From the NCBI GenBank assembly GCA_964608915.1, contig CAZSQA010000002.1, positions 186,001-250,000 of the forward strand: 64,000 nucleotides of DNA, in the 5' to 3' direction. Made by a program: the position numbers and the translations under genes. This document shows, one piece after another, positions 19,832-28,918 of this stretch (the first letter of the stretch is position 1; every line of letters starts with the position of its first letter). The notes under the pieces were generated by a model, which made no database searches, was not told the DNA's origin, and saw only the letters and a program-made list of their open reading frames with translations. Source of the DNA: QWQI01 sp964608915. Lineage in GTDB: Bacteria > Planctomycetota > Planctomycetia > Isosphaerales > Isosphaeraceae.

Positions 19832-20330
19832 CAGGAAGGACTCAACTACCGGCAGGACCAGACGTTCCGCCCGAGACTACGAAGCCGCATTCGCAAAATC
19901 CCGGACGTGTCTTCGAACGCGAATTCTGTATATATAATTATACGGAGTTTTCGATCGTGTGACATCATCCCGGATCGTTTCGCCTTCGGCAACCCCGCGC
20001 GGGCGACCAGCCAGGTCATCACGCACCGCTCTTTTCGATGAATCGATAGCGACAGCCAACGTTCTTGAAGAGAAGTTGAGCGTCAGCGGAACCGTATCCC
20101 TCGATGATCCGCACGGCGAATGCCACGACATTTGCTAACGGTCGGCCTGCTCTTTCGCGAACCTGCCCAGGGCGAATCGAATCGGGTCCGGAACGATCTC
20201 GGCCGATGCCGGCATGATTTTGACGTCGTGAAGAACCAATCCGCACATTCGTTCGATTTCATCGTATCGATTCGTATCCATGCATCGATTCGCACGCATG
20301 AACTGACCGAATGCCGCACGACGTCCGAAA
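19832..20330. other. 499-base intergenic region
   Basis: This stretch separates the end of the Tad locus from the kinase gene, both on the minus strand. It holds the kinase promoter and AT-rich island near 19.93 kb. Short open frames exist on both strands (for example minus 20019-20246), but none has a recognisable domain, ribosome site or convincing composition. No clear terminator hairpin for the Tad operon was found. Confidence 0.5.
19937..19965 (-). promoter_or_regulatory. Sigma70-type promoter for the hybrid kinase gene
   Basis: On the minus strand a perfect TATAAT (19937-19942) lies 17 bases after ATGTCA (19960-19965), which matches TTGACA at four of six positions. It stands about 106 bases upstream of the kinase start in a very AT-rich island (TATATATAATTATA) that contrasts with the surroundings. 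The -10 sequence is near-palindromic, but no equally good -35 was seen for the plus strand. Confidence 0.6.
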
Positions 20331-21071
20331 TCAGCCGGAACTGGCGAGCCGTTTCAGCACGAGTGAACGCAAATCTTCGAACCAGCGGTCAGGCAAGCGG
20401 CCTGACTCGGATTCCAGTGTTTTGACGAAGTCGCGCAGTTCAGCCCACGTCTGCCTCTCTTCCTTGCCGGTACGAAGACGATGACGCTGGGCGATCTGAA
20501 TTCTCGCTGTGATCTCACGACGAATGGCACGATGCGGGCCTGGCTCGTCGGCGGCAAGAATCAGTGGCTCAAGCGCCGAGGCCATCGCTCGATGTTCGTC
20601 TTTCGAACTCATCGTCAGCGAGATCGCCACGAGACCAGCCAGCAGAGCCGCGAGAGAAAGAGTGAGTGGCGAAGCCGAATCGGCCTGAGCCGGCGGATCT
20701 TCGAGCCGAATCGGTTCCGCGGAACTCCTTTCGGCCGCGGACCGTTCGCCAGGATTCAGGGCCAGGGTCATCTTCACTCTGTCGTTGATCGAAAGCACTT
20801 GCCGGTCGGGCCATTCGGCCGAGGCGTTCGCAGGGATGACGGTCTCGCCGAGGCGGAACTTGTAACCCGATCGATTATGGATCCGGACGACGCCTTCGTC
20901 CCACTCCAGAACGGCCATGCTTCGTTCGGCGATGGATTCCGGCAGAAACAGGGTCGACCTGGGATCGCTGCCGATCCGCGTCAGCCGGTGCCGAAGCCTG
21001 TGAAAACAGTGCCGGGATGCGTCGATTTCGATCAGGATCACGGGCGAAACCCTGGTTTTGACCAGCAACAT
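20331..21071 (-). CDS. FHA-like domain membrane protein at the end of the Tad locus
   Basis: A 246-residue protein. Residues 1-110 have the look of a diverged forkhead-associated domain: TRIGSDPRSTLFLPES resembles the FHA pattern of an IG-x-DP strand followed by a serine loop, then a strand-rich stretch ending INDRVKMTLAL. The usual Ser-x-x-His is replaced by SIAERS, so phospho-threonine binding is uncertain. One membrane segment lies at about residues 138-158 (LTLSLAALLAGLVAISLT). The C-terminal 80 residues are charged and helical. It follows tadC by 46 bases and is probably the last gene of the pilus operon. With the FHA-TadA fusion upstream it hints that phospho-peptide recognition is part of the machine (inference). 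Confidence 0.55.
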   Translation of the reverse strand: MLLVKTRVSPVILIEIDASRHCFHRLRHRLTRIGSDPRSTLFLPESIAERSMAVLEWDEGVVRIHNRSGYKFRLGETVIPANASAEWPDRQVLSINDRVKMTLALNPGERSAAERSSAEPIRLEDPPAQADSASPLTLSLAALLAGLVAISLTMSSKDEHRAMASALEPLILAADEPGPHRAIRREITARIQIAQRHRLRTGKEERQTWAELRDFVKTLESESGRLPDRWFEDLRSLVLKRLASSG

Positions 21072-21117
21072 GGCAAGGCTCCTCGAATCTCCCCGTTGTG
21101 GAACCGGATGGCTTCCG

Positions 21118-22071
21118 TCAGATGTGCAGGCCGCCGTCGGCGCCGAGAATTTCGGCCATCCAGACGGCGAACAGGGCGACGATGACGATCAGGCAGGAAA
21201 TCATGCATAGAATGCCGGGAAACGCCATTCTCACGCCCATCCGGGCGGCGAAAGCTTCGATCATCTGGCTGCGTTTGAGCCGCATCTGCTCGGCCTGAAT
21301 CCGAATGATTTCGGCCAGCGGCGTTCCTGAATTTTCGCCCTGGACGATCGTGCTGACGAACTCGTCCAGGACGGGCAATTTCAGTCGATCGGCCATTTCC
21401 CTGAGTGCATCATGCCGGTGAACGCCTCTGCGGATCGTCATGTGCATACTGCGCAATTCCTCGGCCAGGGGGTGATTTTCCATCTCCTTGAGCACGATTC
21501 CCACGGCCTCCTGGAAATGGCCTCCCGCAGCCAGGATCAGCGAGATCTGATCCACCGCGTAGGGGAGCCGGAAGGCGATGGTTTCCACCCGGTCTTCGGC
21601 TTTCGTCTTGAGCTTGCGTATTTCGGTCAAAAAGGTGACGGCCAGTACGATGGCGCCCAACAGAACGACGAATGCCGGTGCCGCGAGATTCGTGATTCGC
21701 GCGAACGTCATGATTCCGCAGGCCGCGAGCAGGCTCGCGACCTCCGCGACGGCCAGAAATTCTTCGGCCGTCCAGTCGTCGCGGCCTGCCATGACGAGCC
21801 ATTGCCGAATCTTGCCCCTGAGCTTCCCGAAGCGTTTTCCGTTCGAATGTTCCAGGGCCAGAATCAGGCGGGGAAACTGCCGGACCAATCGGCTTTCCTG
21901 ACGCACCCGGTCGCGGCGGTTCCGGTCGGTGAGCCGTTCGATATCGGCCGACTCGACACATGCTTCGATCCATTCAAGCATGAAACGCACAGCCAGATAC
22001 GTCATGGAGAACGTCGCCGCCAGGGCGACGGACCAGTCTCGCTGCAAAGCCGTCAATGTCATCGTGGGCAC
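21118..22071 (-). CDS. tadC: TadC-like type II secretion system F family inner-membrane protein
   Basis: A 317-residue platform protein of the GspF/TadC family, one of two paralogous membrane subunits of Tad pili. Membrane segments are seen near residues 12-32, 110-130, 130-148 and at the C-terminus (PGILCMISCLIVIVALFAVWM). The cytoplasmic helical domain carries the characteristic segment FRLPYAVDQISLILAAGG followed by the HFQEAVG and VHRHDALREMADRL stretches typical of TadC. It lies 28 bases after tadB on the same strand. With TadB it would form the rotor-like inner-membrane base driven by TadA. Confidence 0.85.
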   Translation of the reverse strand: MPTMTLTALQRDWSVALAATFSMTYLAVRFMLEWIEACVESADIERLTDRNRRDRVRQESRLVRQFPRLILALEHSNGKRFGKLRGKIRQWLVMAGRDDWTAEEFLAVAEVASLLAACGIMTFARITNLAAPAFVVLLGAIVLAVTFLTEIRKLKTKAEDRVETIAFRLPYAVDQISLILAAGGHFQEAVGIVLKEMENHPLAEELRSMHMTIRRGVHRHDALREMADRLKLPVLDEFVSTIVQGENSGTPLAEIIRIQAEQMRLKRSQMIEAFAARMGVRMAFPGILCMISCLIVIVALFAVWMAEILGADGGLHI

Positions 22072-22099
22072 CCGTTTTCCCGTGGCCTCGGATGGAATT

Positions 22100-22954
22100 T
22101 CAAATCCTCACGTTCATGCATTTGCGTGCGACCTGAGCGCCGGCGTAATTGACGCAGGCGGCTACGACGATCGTGATCTGGCCCCACGGCTTCCATAACA
22201 GAAGCGTCACCATTTCCGGGCTGAGCAGCCAGAACATGGCCAGAAAGACTGAAGGGAAAGCCGTCAGAATACGAACCACCGATCGGCCCGCCGCGGTTTC
22301 GCTTTCGAGCTTGCGTTCCAGCCGCTGGTTTTCCATCAGTGCCTGGCTCATCTTGTCGAGTGCGAGGCAATAATTCGAGCCCGATTCGAAACATGTCAGA
22401 ATCACGCTGGCGAACACGTTGAAGTGATCCAGCTTCAACCGTTGCTGGGCGTCTCGAATGGCTTCCTCGATCGATCGGCCACGCCGATAGTCATTCACGA
22501 TCCGCTCGATTTCCCGCCGAAGCGGAAATCGGGTTTCGGGAAGGGCCTCTTCCATCGCCTGAGGCAGCGAAAGCCCGGACCTGGCCGAATTGGCCAGAGA
22601 GACGCACAGCGGAATCATTTGATCCCTCATGACCCGCTTGCGGTTCGCGATGAACGCACCGGCGATTCGTACTGGCGCATGCCACAAGGCATAAGTCACC
22701 GGCAAGGCCACGAATCCGAGATCCAGCCCGAACCAGACGAACGGAGGAACCGTGAACAGGGCCACGCACCAGATCCTCAGCCAGAGCGTCAGGCGAGTGG
22801 TGTCGAACCCGAGGGCAATCATCGTTTCCTCGAGACGAGCGACGCGCCTTCTCAGGAGGCTGTCCCAAAGCGGCAGAGCGATTTCGAAGCCCGTCGCCAC
22901 CGCACAGCCCGCCAGGACGCTCGCCCCCAAATGCAACGCATCGCTCACCATCAT
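22100..22954 (-). CDS. tadB: TadB-like type II secretion system F family protein
   Basis: A 284-residue inner-membrane protein of the GspF family. The N-terminal membrane segment is LGASVLAGCAVATGFEIAL; two more lie around residues 65-105 and two at the C-terminus (VFLAMFWLLSPEMVTLL and a last one near ITIVVAACVNYAGA). The cytoplasmic domain has the GspF-type pattern SLANSARSGLSLPQAMEEAL. I chose the ATG at 22954 because GGGGAG lies seven bases before it. An in-frame ATG at 23026 overlaps the tadA stop as ATGA and would add 24 residues, but has a poor ribosome site. It is coupled to the FHA-TadA gene upstream and tadC downstream. Confidence 0.8.
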   Translation of the reverse strand: MMVSDALHLGASVLAGCAVATGFEIALPLWDSLLRRRVARLEETMIALGFDTTRLTLWLRIWCVALFTVPPFVWFGLDLGFVALPVTYALWHAPVRIAGAFIANRKRVMRDQMIPLCVSLANSARSGLSLPQAMEEALPETRFPLRREIERIVNDYRRGRSIEEAIRDAQQRLKLDHFNVFASVILTCFESGSNYCLALDKMSQALMENQRLERKLESETAAGRSVVRILTAFPSVFLAMFWLLSPEMVTLLLWKPWGQITIVVAACVNYAGAQVARKCMNVRI

Positions 22955-23022
22955 CAGCCGACTCCCCGCGATTTCGCTTTCGAAACTGCCTCGATCCCGG
23001 ATCGTCACGGGATACCCACAGG

Positions 23023-24996
23023 TCATCCCGCCGTCGACGGGAGCGGATTCATGACCGGCAGGAACTGGTCGAGCCCGATCAGCCCTTTTTCGATCAGCCT
23101 GTCGAGAAAGCTCGGCAGTCTCCCGGTAGGACGCAATTCGCCACCTTCGCTTGCTGAAAAGAGTTCCTTGAGTCTCAATTTCCTCGTGACAGGGTCGATA
23201 CCCGCGCATTCGCAGATCTGCACGACGCGACGGCGGCCGTCGTTTTCCCGTTTCAATTGCACGATCAGATCCAGGGCCGTCGCGATCTGTCGATGAATCG
23301 TCTCGATCGGAAGATCCGTTTCCGAGGCCAGCTGAACGAGCACCTCCAGCCGCGAAATGACACCATCGGCGGAATTGGCGTGAATGGTCGTCATCGATCC
23401 GTCGTGGCCCGTATTCATGGCCTGCAGCATGTCCAGAGCCTCGCCCGAACGGCATTCGCCGACCACGATCCGGTCCGGCCGCATCCGCAGGCTGTTGCGG
23501 ACGAGATCCCGAATCGAAATCCCGCCTTTGCCCTCCACGTTGTCGCCTTTGGCCTCAAGCCGAACGACGTGCTCCATCTTGAGGGAAAGCTCAGCCGTGT
23601 CTTCGACGGTCACCACGCGTTCACGCGGATCGACGAACGCGCTGAGAATGTTCAGAAAGGTCGTCTTGCCCGAGCCGGTACCGCCGGAAACCACGATATT
23701 GCGACGATCGGTGACGGCCGCCTTGAGGAACGCGATCGCCTCGCGGCTCACCGAACGCCGGGCGATCAAGTCCTCAACCCCATATTTCTGGGTCGTGAAT
23801 TTGCGAATCGTCAGGCACGGGCCGCTGACGGCCGTCGGGGCGATCACGGCATTGATCCGGCTGCCGTCTCGCAGTCGGGCGTCGGCCATCGGCTTGGCAC
23901 GGTCGATGTGCCCGCCCACGTTGTTGACCATTCGCTGAATGATCGATTCGGTCACCAGATCCGAAACGAAACGGCGTCCCGAGTTCTCGATGACCCCCTC
24001 ACGTTCGACGTAAATCCTGTCGCGGCTGACGACCATGATCTCCGTGATGCCAGGCGTCGCGATCAGGTCCTCCAGAGGGCCGTAACCATACACGATGTCC
24101 TTGATGTCCTTCTTCAATTGCCGAAGCGCCAGATACGTTTTGAATTCCGGATGCAGTCGCGCTGGATACCCCCTCCAGACCTGCCAGAAACTGGATTCGA
24201 TTTTCCGGATGTTCCGGCTGAAATCATCACGTGAGCGAATCTGGTCCGTCCCTTCGAGTTTCAATTCGGCCGCGATCAATTCCCTAAGGTGCCGCAGCTC
24301 GTTTTCCAGCGGCATGACGGCCGAAGACAGCTTGCGCCAGCGGTTGTCCGCATGCCAGACTTCCTGCGACTCGGCATCGGCGGCCATGGAATCGATCGCC
24401 ATCAGCCCGTTAAGCAGTTCGCTGCGCAGACAAGCTCCGGCAAGGTGATCCGTCAGCGGCTCGTCGATTTTTTCCGAATTCCGGGCGATCTGTTCGATCC
24501 GCTTCTCCAGCGAATTGAGAAAGTCCGTGACTTGAGGAGCCGTCTTCAATTCATCCAGCTCGACACGAATCTCAGGCACGACTTCCCGGTGCACGAATCG
24601 CACCAGTTCCATCACTCGTTCCTGATTCCATCGCACGTGCTCCTTTTCCTCGCCAGTGTCCTTCCCGGTCACTTCCGCACGGAATTCGAGCACGAAAGGA
24701 AAAATATCGACGACCAGGCCATTTTCGATGCGCAGCCGCTTGCCCGGCGGCAGCGGGTCACCGTCGACCAGGCAGCCGTGCCGTCCCTCCTGGGCTTCGA
24801 GTGTCCAGCGATCGCCTTCCTTGCGAATCGCGGCTGCGATTTTGGGAACGTACTGACTTTCGAGACGGATATCCGCATGGGGATGATTGCCGATGATCCG
24901 AGCCGCCCGTTCTTCACGCCCGCCGACCAGGCGAACCTGACGCGACTCCCTCGCACTGCCAAGAATCTTGTCGTAGAAGAAAACGTAAAGCGACAT
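23023..24996 (-). CDS. tadA: TadA/CpaF-type secretion ATPase with N-terminal FHA domain
   Basis: A 657-residue protein. Residues 1-110 form an FHA-like domain (ARIIGNHPHADIRLES, then GCLVDGDPLPPGKRLRIENG), followed by a helical linker (115-260). The CpaF/TadA ATPase core spans roughly 265-600, with Walker A GGTGSGKT at 438-445, RNSLRMRPDRIVVGECR, and the Walker B/His box region MNTGHDGSMTTIHANS. TadA powers assembly of Flp-type pili as a hexamer at the cytoplasmic face. The length exceeds ordinary CpaF because of the FHA module, which would let the ATPase bind phosphothreonine partners. The gene sits 204 bases after cpaB and overlaps or abuts tadB. This is the longer of two TadA copies in the locus. 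Confidence 0.9.
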   Translation of the reverse strand: MSLYVFFYDKILGSARESRQVRLVGGREERAARIIGNHPHADIRLESQYVPKIAAAIRKEGDRWTLEAQEGRHGCLVDGDPLPPGKRLRIENGLVVDIFPFVLEFRAEVTGKDTGEEKEHVRWNQERVMELVRFVHREVVPEIRVELDELKTAPQVTDFLNSLEKRIEQIARNSEKIDEPLTDHLAGACLRSELLNGLMAIDSMAADAESQEVWHADNRWRKLSSAVMPLENELRHLRELIAAELKLEGTDQIRSRDDFSRNIRKIESSFWQVWRGYPARLHPEFKTYLALRQLKKDIKDIVYGYGPLEDLIATPGITEIMVVSRDRIYVEREGVIENSGRRFVSDLVTESIIQRMVNNVGGHIDRAKPMADARLRDGSRINAVIAPTAVSGPCLTIRKFTTQKYGVEDLIARRSVSREAIAFLKAAVTDRRNIVVSGGTGSGKTTFLNILSAFVDPRERVVTVEDTAELSLKMEHVVRLEAKGDNVEGKGGISIRDLVRNSLRMRPDRIVVGECRSGEALDMLQAMNTGHDGSMTTIHANSADGVISRLEVLVQLASETDLPIETIHRQIATALDLIVQLKRENDGRRRVVQICECAGIDPVTRKLRLKELFSASEGGELRPTGRLPSFLDRLIEKGLIGLDQFLPVMNPLPSTAG

Positions 24997-25049
24997 GATT
25001 GCCCCCGCCTTTCGATGTCATGTGCATTCGAACCTCACGAAACCCCGGA

Positions 25050-25066
25050 ACCATTTCCGAAATGGT
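25050..25066. repeat. Perfect inverted repeat between cpaB and tadA
   Basis: ACCATTTC, one base, GAAATGGT forms an 8-bp perfect dyad in the 204-base gap between the two genes. A single-base centre is too tight for an RNA hairpin, so a regulator-binding site is more likely than a terminator. Confidence 0.4.
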
Positions 25067-25200
25067 GCGGGACAGACTCCGCGACTTCTTTCCGCGGTAG
25101 CGGGAACAGATCACGACCGGTGAATGGAATCATCGCCGAATCGTTTTCGAATCGAAGACCGAACGAAGCCGTATCGGCCAATGATCCCTGCATTCGAAAT

Positions 25201-26040
25201 TCAGGACGCGTCATCCGCTTCCTCGGCCCTGATTTCCATTTCGTGATCTTTGGCCGCGGATAACTTCGAAGCTTCGAAAACCACGCGTGTGATGCGCCTT
25301 TCACGTGCAGCCAGCAGGAGCTGTTCCGTCTTCGCCTCGGGGACGCCGTCGGGCCGATACTTCAGCGGTATCGTGATCGAACGTCCTGAGCCACGAAGAT
25401 TCGACGCCTTGCCTTTGGTCTCGTCTTCAGGCACTTTCGTTTCCTTTTGTGCCCCCACGGTAACGATGCGATAAGGGCCAAGATTTCGAATGATCTGCGG
25501 TCGGCCTTTTTCTTCGCCGCTCGAACCCGTCGTCCGCCTTTCGGAAACCGGGGGCTCGTCCGCGTCGTCCCGACCGAGCCGAACCGAATCGCCTCTCCCA
25601 GCGTCATCTGCGTCGAGCGCGATTTCGAACCAGACAAGCTGCCCCGGCATCAGCAGCATCGTTTCCACGATCACTCCGCTGAGATCAAGCGGCACGAGCT
25701 TTTCGTCCTCTTCCAGACCGTCGCTTTCATTTTCCTTGCGCCACGCGTCCTGCCAGAAAAGAACGTCATCCGGGAACATGTTCCGCTGGGCGACGGCCAG
25801 CAGCACCAGATGCTTTTCGGACCACGGCACAAGTATCTTCCGAAGCCGTTCCGCATCACCCGGGAGCTGCACCTTCGCGACCGCATCAAGCGTGATCTCC
25901 TCCCCGACGGAAACCGGTTTCTTCAGAACGACGTAATCGCTCAACTTCACCTTGCTCGCCAGAACCGAATAATGGGCCAGGGTTGCCAGAACGCCCAGCG
26001 ATACCGGGATCAAGAATCGCTTCGAAATGCCCATCGCCAT
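25201..26040 (-). CDS. cpaB: CpaB/RcpC-like Flp pilus assembly protein with SAF domain
   Basis: A 279-residue protein anchored by an N-terminal membrane segment (FLIPVSLGVLATLAHYSVLA). Residues 30-65 contain the SAF-type segment VVLKKPVSVGEEITLDAV, typical of CpaB, followed by a beta-rich periplasmic region and a later stretch with PGQLVWFEIALD. The C-terminal third is strongly charged. CpaB/RcpC proteins sit in the periplasm and link the inner-membrane platform with the outer-membrane secretin; no secretin gene is found in this window. The gene follows a TadE-like gene by 24 bases and precedes tadA. The ATG at 26040 is four codons before the anchoring segment begins, so the start is well placed. 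Confidence 0.75.
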   Translation of the reverse strand: MAMGISKRFLIPVSLGVLATLAHYSVLASKVKLSDYVVLKKPVSVGEEITLDAVAKVQLPGDAERLRKILVPWSEKHLVLLAVAQRNMFPDDVLFWQDAWRKENESDGLEEDEKLVPLDLSGVIVETMLLMPGQLVWFEIALDADDAGRGDSVRLGRDDADEPPVSERRTTGSSGEEKGRPQIIRNLGPYRIVTVGAQKETKVPEDETKGKASNLRGSGRSITIPLKYRPDGVPEAKTEQLLLAARERRITRVVFEASKLSAAKDHEMEIRAEEADDAS

Positions 26041-26064
26041 TCCTCATTTCCGCTTCATGTCATT

Positions 26065-26562
26065 TCAACGCCCGAGGCGGGCGAGACCTTCGCACAGGCC
26101 GGCCAGATCGGCCACGCCACTCTTTCCATAGACGTTCAATGTCTCGTTCACTTGCAAAGGCCCGCGCGGATCATAGGGTAAAGTCCGCCAGTCCCAGGAG
26201 CCGCCCATCACGGCGCTGGTTTCACTGAGAGTCAGCCCATACCCGCCCAGCTGCCTCGGCATTCGGATTCCGACGGATTCGGTTTCCGAAATCAACCCAC
26301 CATCGGACGGCCGGCGAAAGGGCTTGCCCATGACCGATTCCGAAGCCTTCCCCAGAATTACATCGGAGGGTACGCCATGACGCTGCGGAAATGTCGTCAG
26401 CCGAGGCTGCTGCGCCAGATGGACCCTCAAGACGAACAGCCGAGCGCCGACCAGTACGAAAATGAAAACCAGCAGAATCAACGGCAGCCCCATGACGAAC
26501 TCCAGCGATGCCACACCACGTCGTGCAGCCACTGCCCGGGTTCCGTTATTCGAACACTTCAT
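26065..26562 (-). CDS. TadE-like pseudopilin
   Basis: A 165-residue protein with a class-III prepilin-type N-terminus: a basic leader (residues 1-18), then RRG followed by VASLEFVMGLPLILLV and a hydrophobic helix. Glu is the fifth residue after the Gly, as in TadE/Flp prepilins cut by the TadV peptidase. The rest is a small extracytoplasmic domain. I chose the ATG at 26562 because an AGGCGG ribosome site precedes it; the frame is open 30 codons further upstream but without a good site. It lies 86 bases after the TadG-like gene and 24 bases before cpaB. TadE-like proteins are minor pilins needed for pilus assembly. Confidence 0.8.
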   Translation of the reverse strand: MKCSNNGTRAVAARRGVASLEFVMGLPLILLVFIFVLVGARLFVLRVHLAQQPRLTTFPQRHGVPSDVILGKASESVMGKPFRRPSDGGLISETESVGIRMPRQLGGYGLTLSETSAVMGGSWDWRTLPYDPRGPLQVNETLNVYGKSGVADLAGLCEGLARLGR

Positions 26563-26648
26563 GCTGTTTCCGCCTTTCTCTCTCTCGTAAACTCCGAAAT
26601 GCGATCGACCTGCCTTGCGGCCCCCGCTTCGATGCGAATCGTCCCACC

Positions 26649-28154
26649 TCAATGCGTTCGCATCGCGCCTGCGACCGGCACGATTCGCCGCACCACTCCG
26701 GAAACTTCATCCGGCGTATCCTCGACGGACCTGTCCAGGTATCCTGTCACGGGAACGAGCTTCGTCTGCCAATTCAGCTTGATCCTCGGGCACCTGCCGC
26801 CAGCCCCAGCCCTCACGGGGAATTCGTAAGCCCCCGAGCTTCGGACAGGCGCTTTCCAGGCGAGCGTGTCCCAACCGATCTCAGGCTGGAACGGCCCCGG
26901 CGATTGCCCCGGGTTCTGAGGATTCGCGCTGTAAGTGATCGCCTGAGCGTACGCCACGAGACCGGCCCTGTTCTGTCGCTTCAATGCCGGGGCCCCGAAA
27001 GGTCGCGGGCTCGGCTCGAATGCGAATCCGACGATCGAGAACTGCTCGTCCGCCAGTTTCGAATCGGTCGTCCAGGGCTCAGTGCCTTTTTCAGGCAGTT
27101 CGTGACGGCGTATCACCAGCATCGGCCTGCCTGTGCATCGATAGAACCACTGGCTCCGCTCCGTAGTGTCGAAGTCCGTCCATCCCCGATAGAGTTCGCT
27201 GGCCTGCGAAAGCAGCATCCAGGCCGTGTTCTCAAGCACTGGCCCTCGGTCGAAAACCACCCAGGGATAGGCCGCGCGGACGATCTGGCTACGTGCCATG
27301 GTTCGCTCGTGCTCTTGGCCAGAATCTAGAAACGGCTCTCGAACCAGCGGCAATACCGGCCTGGAAGGAAAACACGCCCCTTGGCCCCAGGATCGCTCCG
27401 CGATTGCGGCCCCGGTGCTGGACGCGACCTCTGGCAATTCCCGCAGCAATTCCGTTTGATATTCCTGGATCGATTCGAGAAACTCGCCTTCAAGCCGCTT
27501 TCTGCGAGGAAGATCGGCTCGAGCCTGCCTTTCCATCCGTTCGAGGGCATCCCATTCGGGCTTCACGATATATTCTTCGAAATCGCTGAGCGCATCCACG
27601 ACAGGCTGCAGACCGTATGCGGCAGCGACGATCTGAGCCGCGTAAATGGAAGCGAGCTCGATCTTCAGCGTCAACTTGGCGTCGCAGACGGTTTCGGCGG
27701 CTCGAATGTCTTCGGCACAATCCGGAAATGTCGTCGCTCTTCCGCCCGCTGCCAGCGCTGCCGGGCCGAGAGCCGTCAGGGCGATCGAAAGCTGATTGTC
27801 CAGCGATCTCTGCTGACGCGTTTTGTCGCGGCCATCGACATTCTCGCCGGCGATCGCCTTATGCAGGATGACGAATGCCAGCACTTCGCCGATGTGATGA
27901 TTCGAAACCGTTACTGCATTCATTCCCCGCGTCAACATGAGACTTGCCGAATATGCCGTCGAGTCGGCCACCTGCTGCATTTCCACTTTACGAGAAGTCA
28001 TTCGGGCGATGTCCATCAGGAACATGCCAAGAACCGCGAAGGCGACCATCGCGATGAGCATCACATAACTCATTGCACCACGTCGTGCCCCGGCATGCCG
28101 TAAACGAACGATTTCGCCAGTGGCGGCCGTCGTGATTTCAATAGTCCGAATCAT
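26649..28154 (-). CDS. TadG-like pilus assembly protein
   Basis: A 501-residue protein. A basic leader of about 27 residues ends ARRGAMSYVML, followed by a single hydrophobic helix (MLIAMVAFAVLGMFLMDIA), then a long extracytoplasmic region. The segment after the helix, MTSRKVEMQQVADSTAYSAS, is the hallmark of TadG-type proteins, which put a soluble domain outside the inner membrane. The usual Glu at position 5 after the Gly is absent. No VWA motif was recognised in the C-terminal domain. The start overlaps the end of the upstream TadE-like gene by 17 bases, so the two are translated together. Confidence 0.75.
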   Translation of the reverse strand: MIRTIEITTAATGEIVRLRHAGARRGAMSYVMLIAMVAFAVLGMFLMDIARMTSRKVEMQQVADSTAYSASLMLTRGMNAVTVSNHHIGEVLAFVILHKAIAGENVDGRDKTRQQRSLDNQLSIALTALGPAALAAGGRATTFPDCAEDIRAAETVCDAKLTLKIELASIYAAQIVAAAYGLQPVVDALSDFEEYIVKPEWDALERMERQARADLPRRKRLEGEFLESIQEYQTELLRELPEVASSTGAAIAERSWGQGACFPSRPVLPLVREPFLDSGQEHERTMARSQIVRAAYPWVVFDRGPVLENTAWMLLSQASELYRGWTDFDTTERSQWFYRCTGRPMLVIRRHELPEKGTEPWTTDSKLADEQFSIVGFAFEPSPRPFGAPALKRQNRAGLVAYAQAITYSANPQNPGQSPGPFQPEIGWDTLAWKAPVRSSGAYEFPVRAGAGGRCPRIKLNWQTKLVPVTGYLDRSVEDTPDEVSGVVRRIVPVAGAMRTH

Positions 28155-28893
28155 AGTCGATCCCCAGTTTCTGGTCAGGCGTTTGCGCCCCTTCGTTCTG
28201 AAGCGTGGCCGTGTAACGGATCGTGAAAACCCGCAAACCTGGAACCCTCGCCGAAGGCCTCCCCATTAGCCGTCCCATCGCCGGCAGATGAAACGCGTGA
28301 TCATAGCTCACGGATAGCTTCTTCGTGGAATCCCAGGCTGGCGGCGGTTCGTGAGACAATACGAGCGACTGGCGCGCATAATACAATTTGCGTACCAGAT
28401 AGTTATTCGAAAGCGAGGCGTCTTCCCCCACGTATCGAAAATAGGCCTGGCAGTACGAATAGGAGATATCCTGCCTTGCCAGTTCCAGATAATGGGCGGA
28501 CAGGTGCTTCGGATTGCCCGACGCGAAGGGAGCCAGTGCATGTGCGACCGCAAGATGGACTTTCTCGGCCCCTACGCCTGACGGCTGAGCCGTATCCCAA
28601 ACCACGCCCGATCGAACGCCCGCATAAGCTGCGTAGATCACTCCACCGTGAACGATGAGCAGAAGCGTCAGCTCGATAAAAGCCGTGAACAGAAACATCA
28701 TCACGGGGATCGTCAGCACGAATGCAGCCGAGTACGAAAACCCGCCCTGCGATTCACGACGGACCAGACGGCGCAGGCCCTTCGGAACCCGCCGCGCGAC
28801 GCCGGCCGCCAGCCAGGAGAATGCGACGACGCTGCCCGCCCACAGCGCCAGGATCGCCCATAATCTCTCAGGGGTATCGTTCGAAATCGTCAT
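28138..28893 (-). CDS. TadE-like protein with two membrane segments
   Basis: A 251-residue protein with two hydrophobic helices: one near the N-terminus (LWAILALWAGSVVAFSWLAAG) and a second at about residues 54-85 (SYSAAFVLTIPVMMFLFTAF and onward). Between them lies the basic stretch RRVPKGLRRLVRRESQGG. The second helix and the following HGGVIYAAYAGVRSGVV match TadE-type proteins, but the Glu expected five residues after the Gly is Ala, and the extra first helix is unusual, so processing by the prepilin peptidase is doubtful. The C-terminal domain is extracytoplasmic. Gene order places it between a 59-residue pilin-like gene and tadG. Confidence 0.7.
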   Translation of the reverse strand: MTISNDTPERLWAILALWAGSVVAFSWLAAGVARRVPKGLRRLVRRESQGGFSYSAAFVLTIPVMMFLFTAFIELTLLLIVHGGVIYAAYAGVRSGVVWDTAQPSGVGAEKVHLAVAHALAPFASGNPKHLSAHYLELARQDISYSYCQAYFRYVGEDASLSNNYLVRKLYYARQSLVLSHEPPPAWDSTKKLSVSYDHAFHLPAMGRLMGRPSARVPGLRVFTIRYTATLQNEGAQTPDQKLGIDYDSDY

Positions 28894-28918
28894 CGCTATC
28901 CTCCACTCGGGTCTCGGC

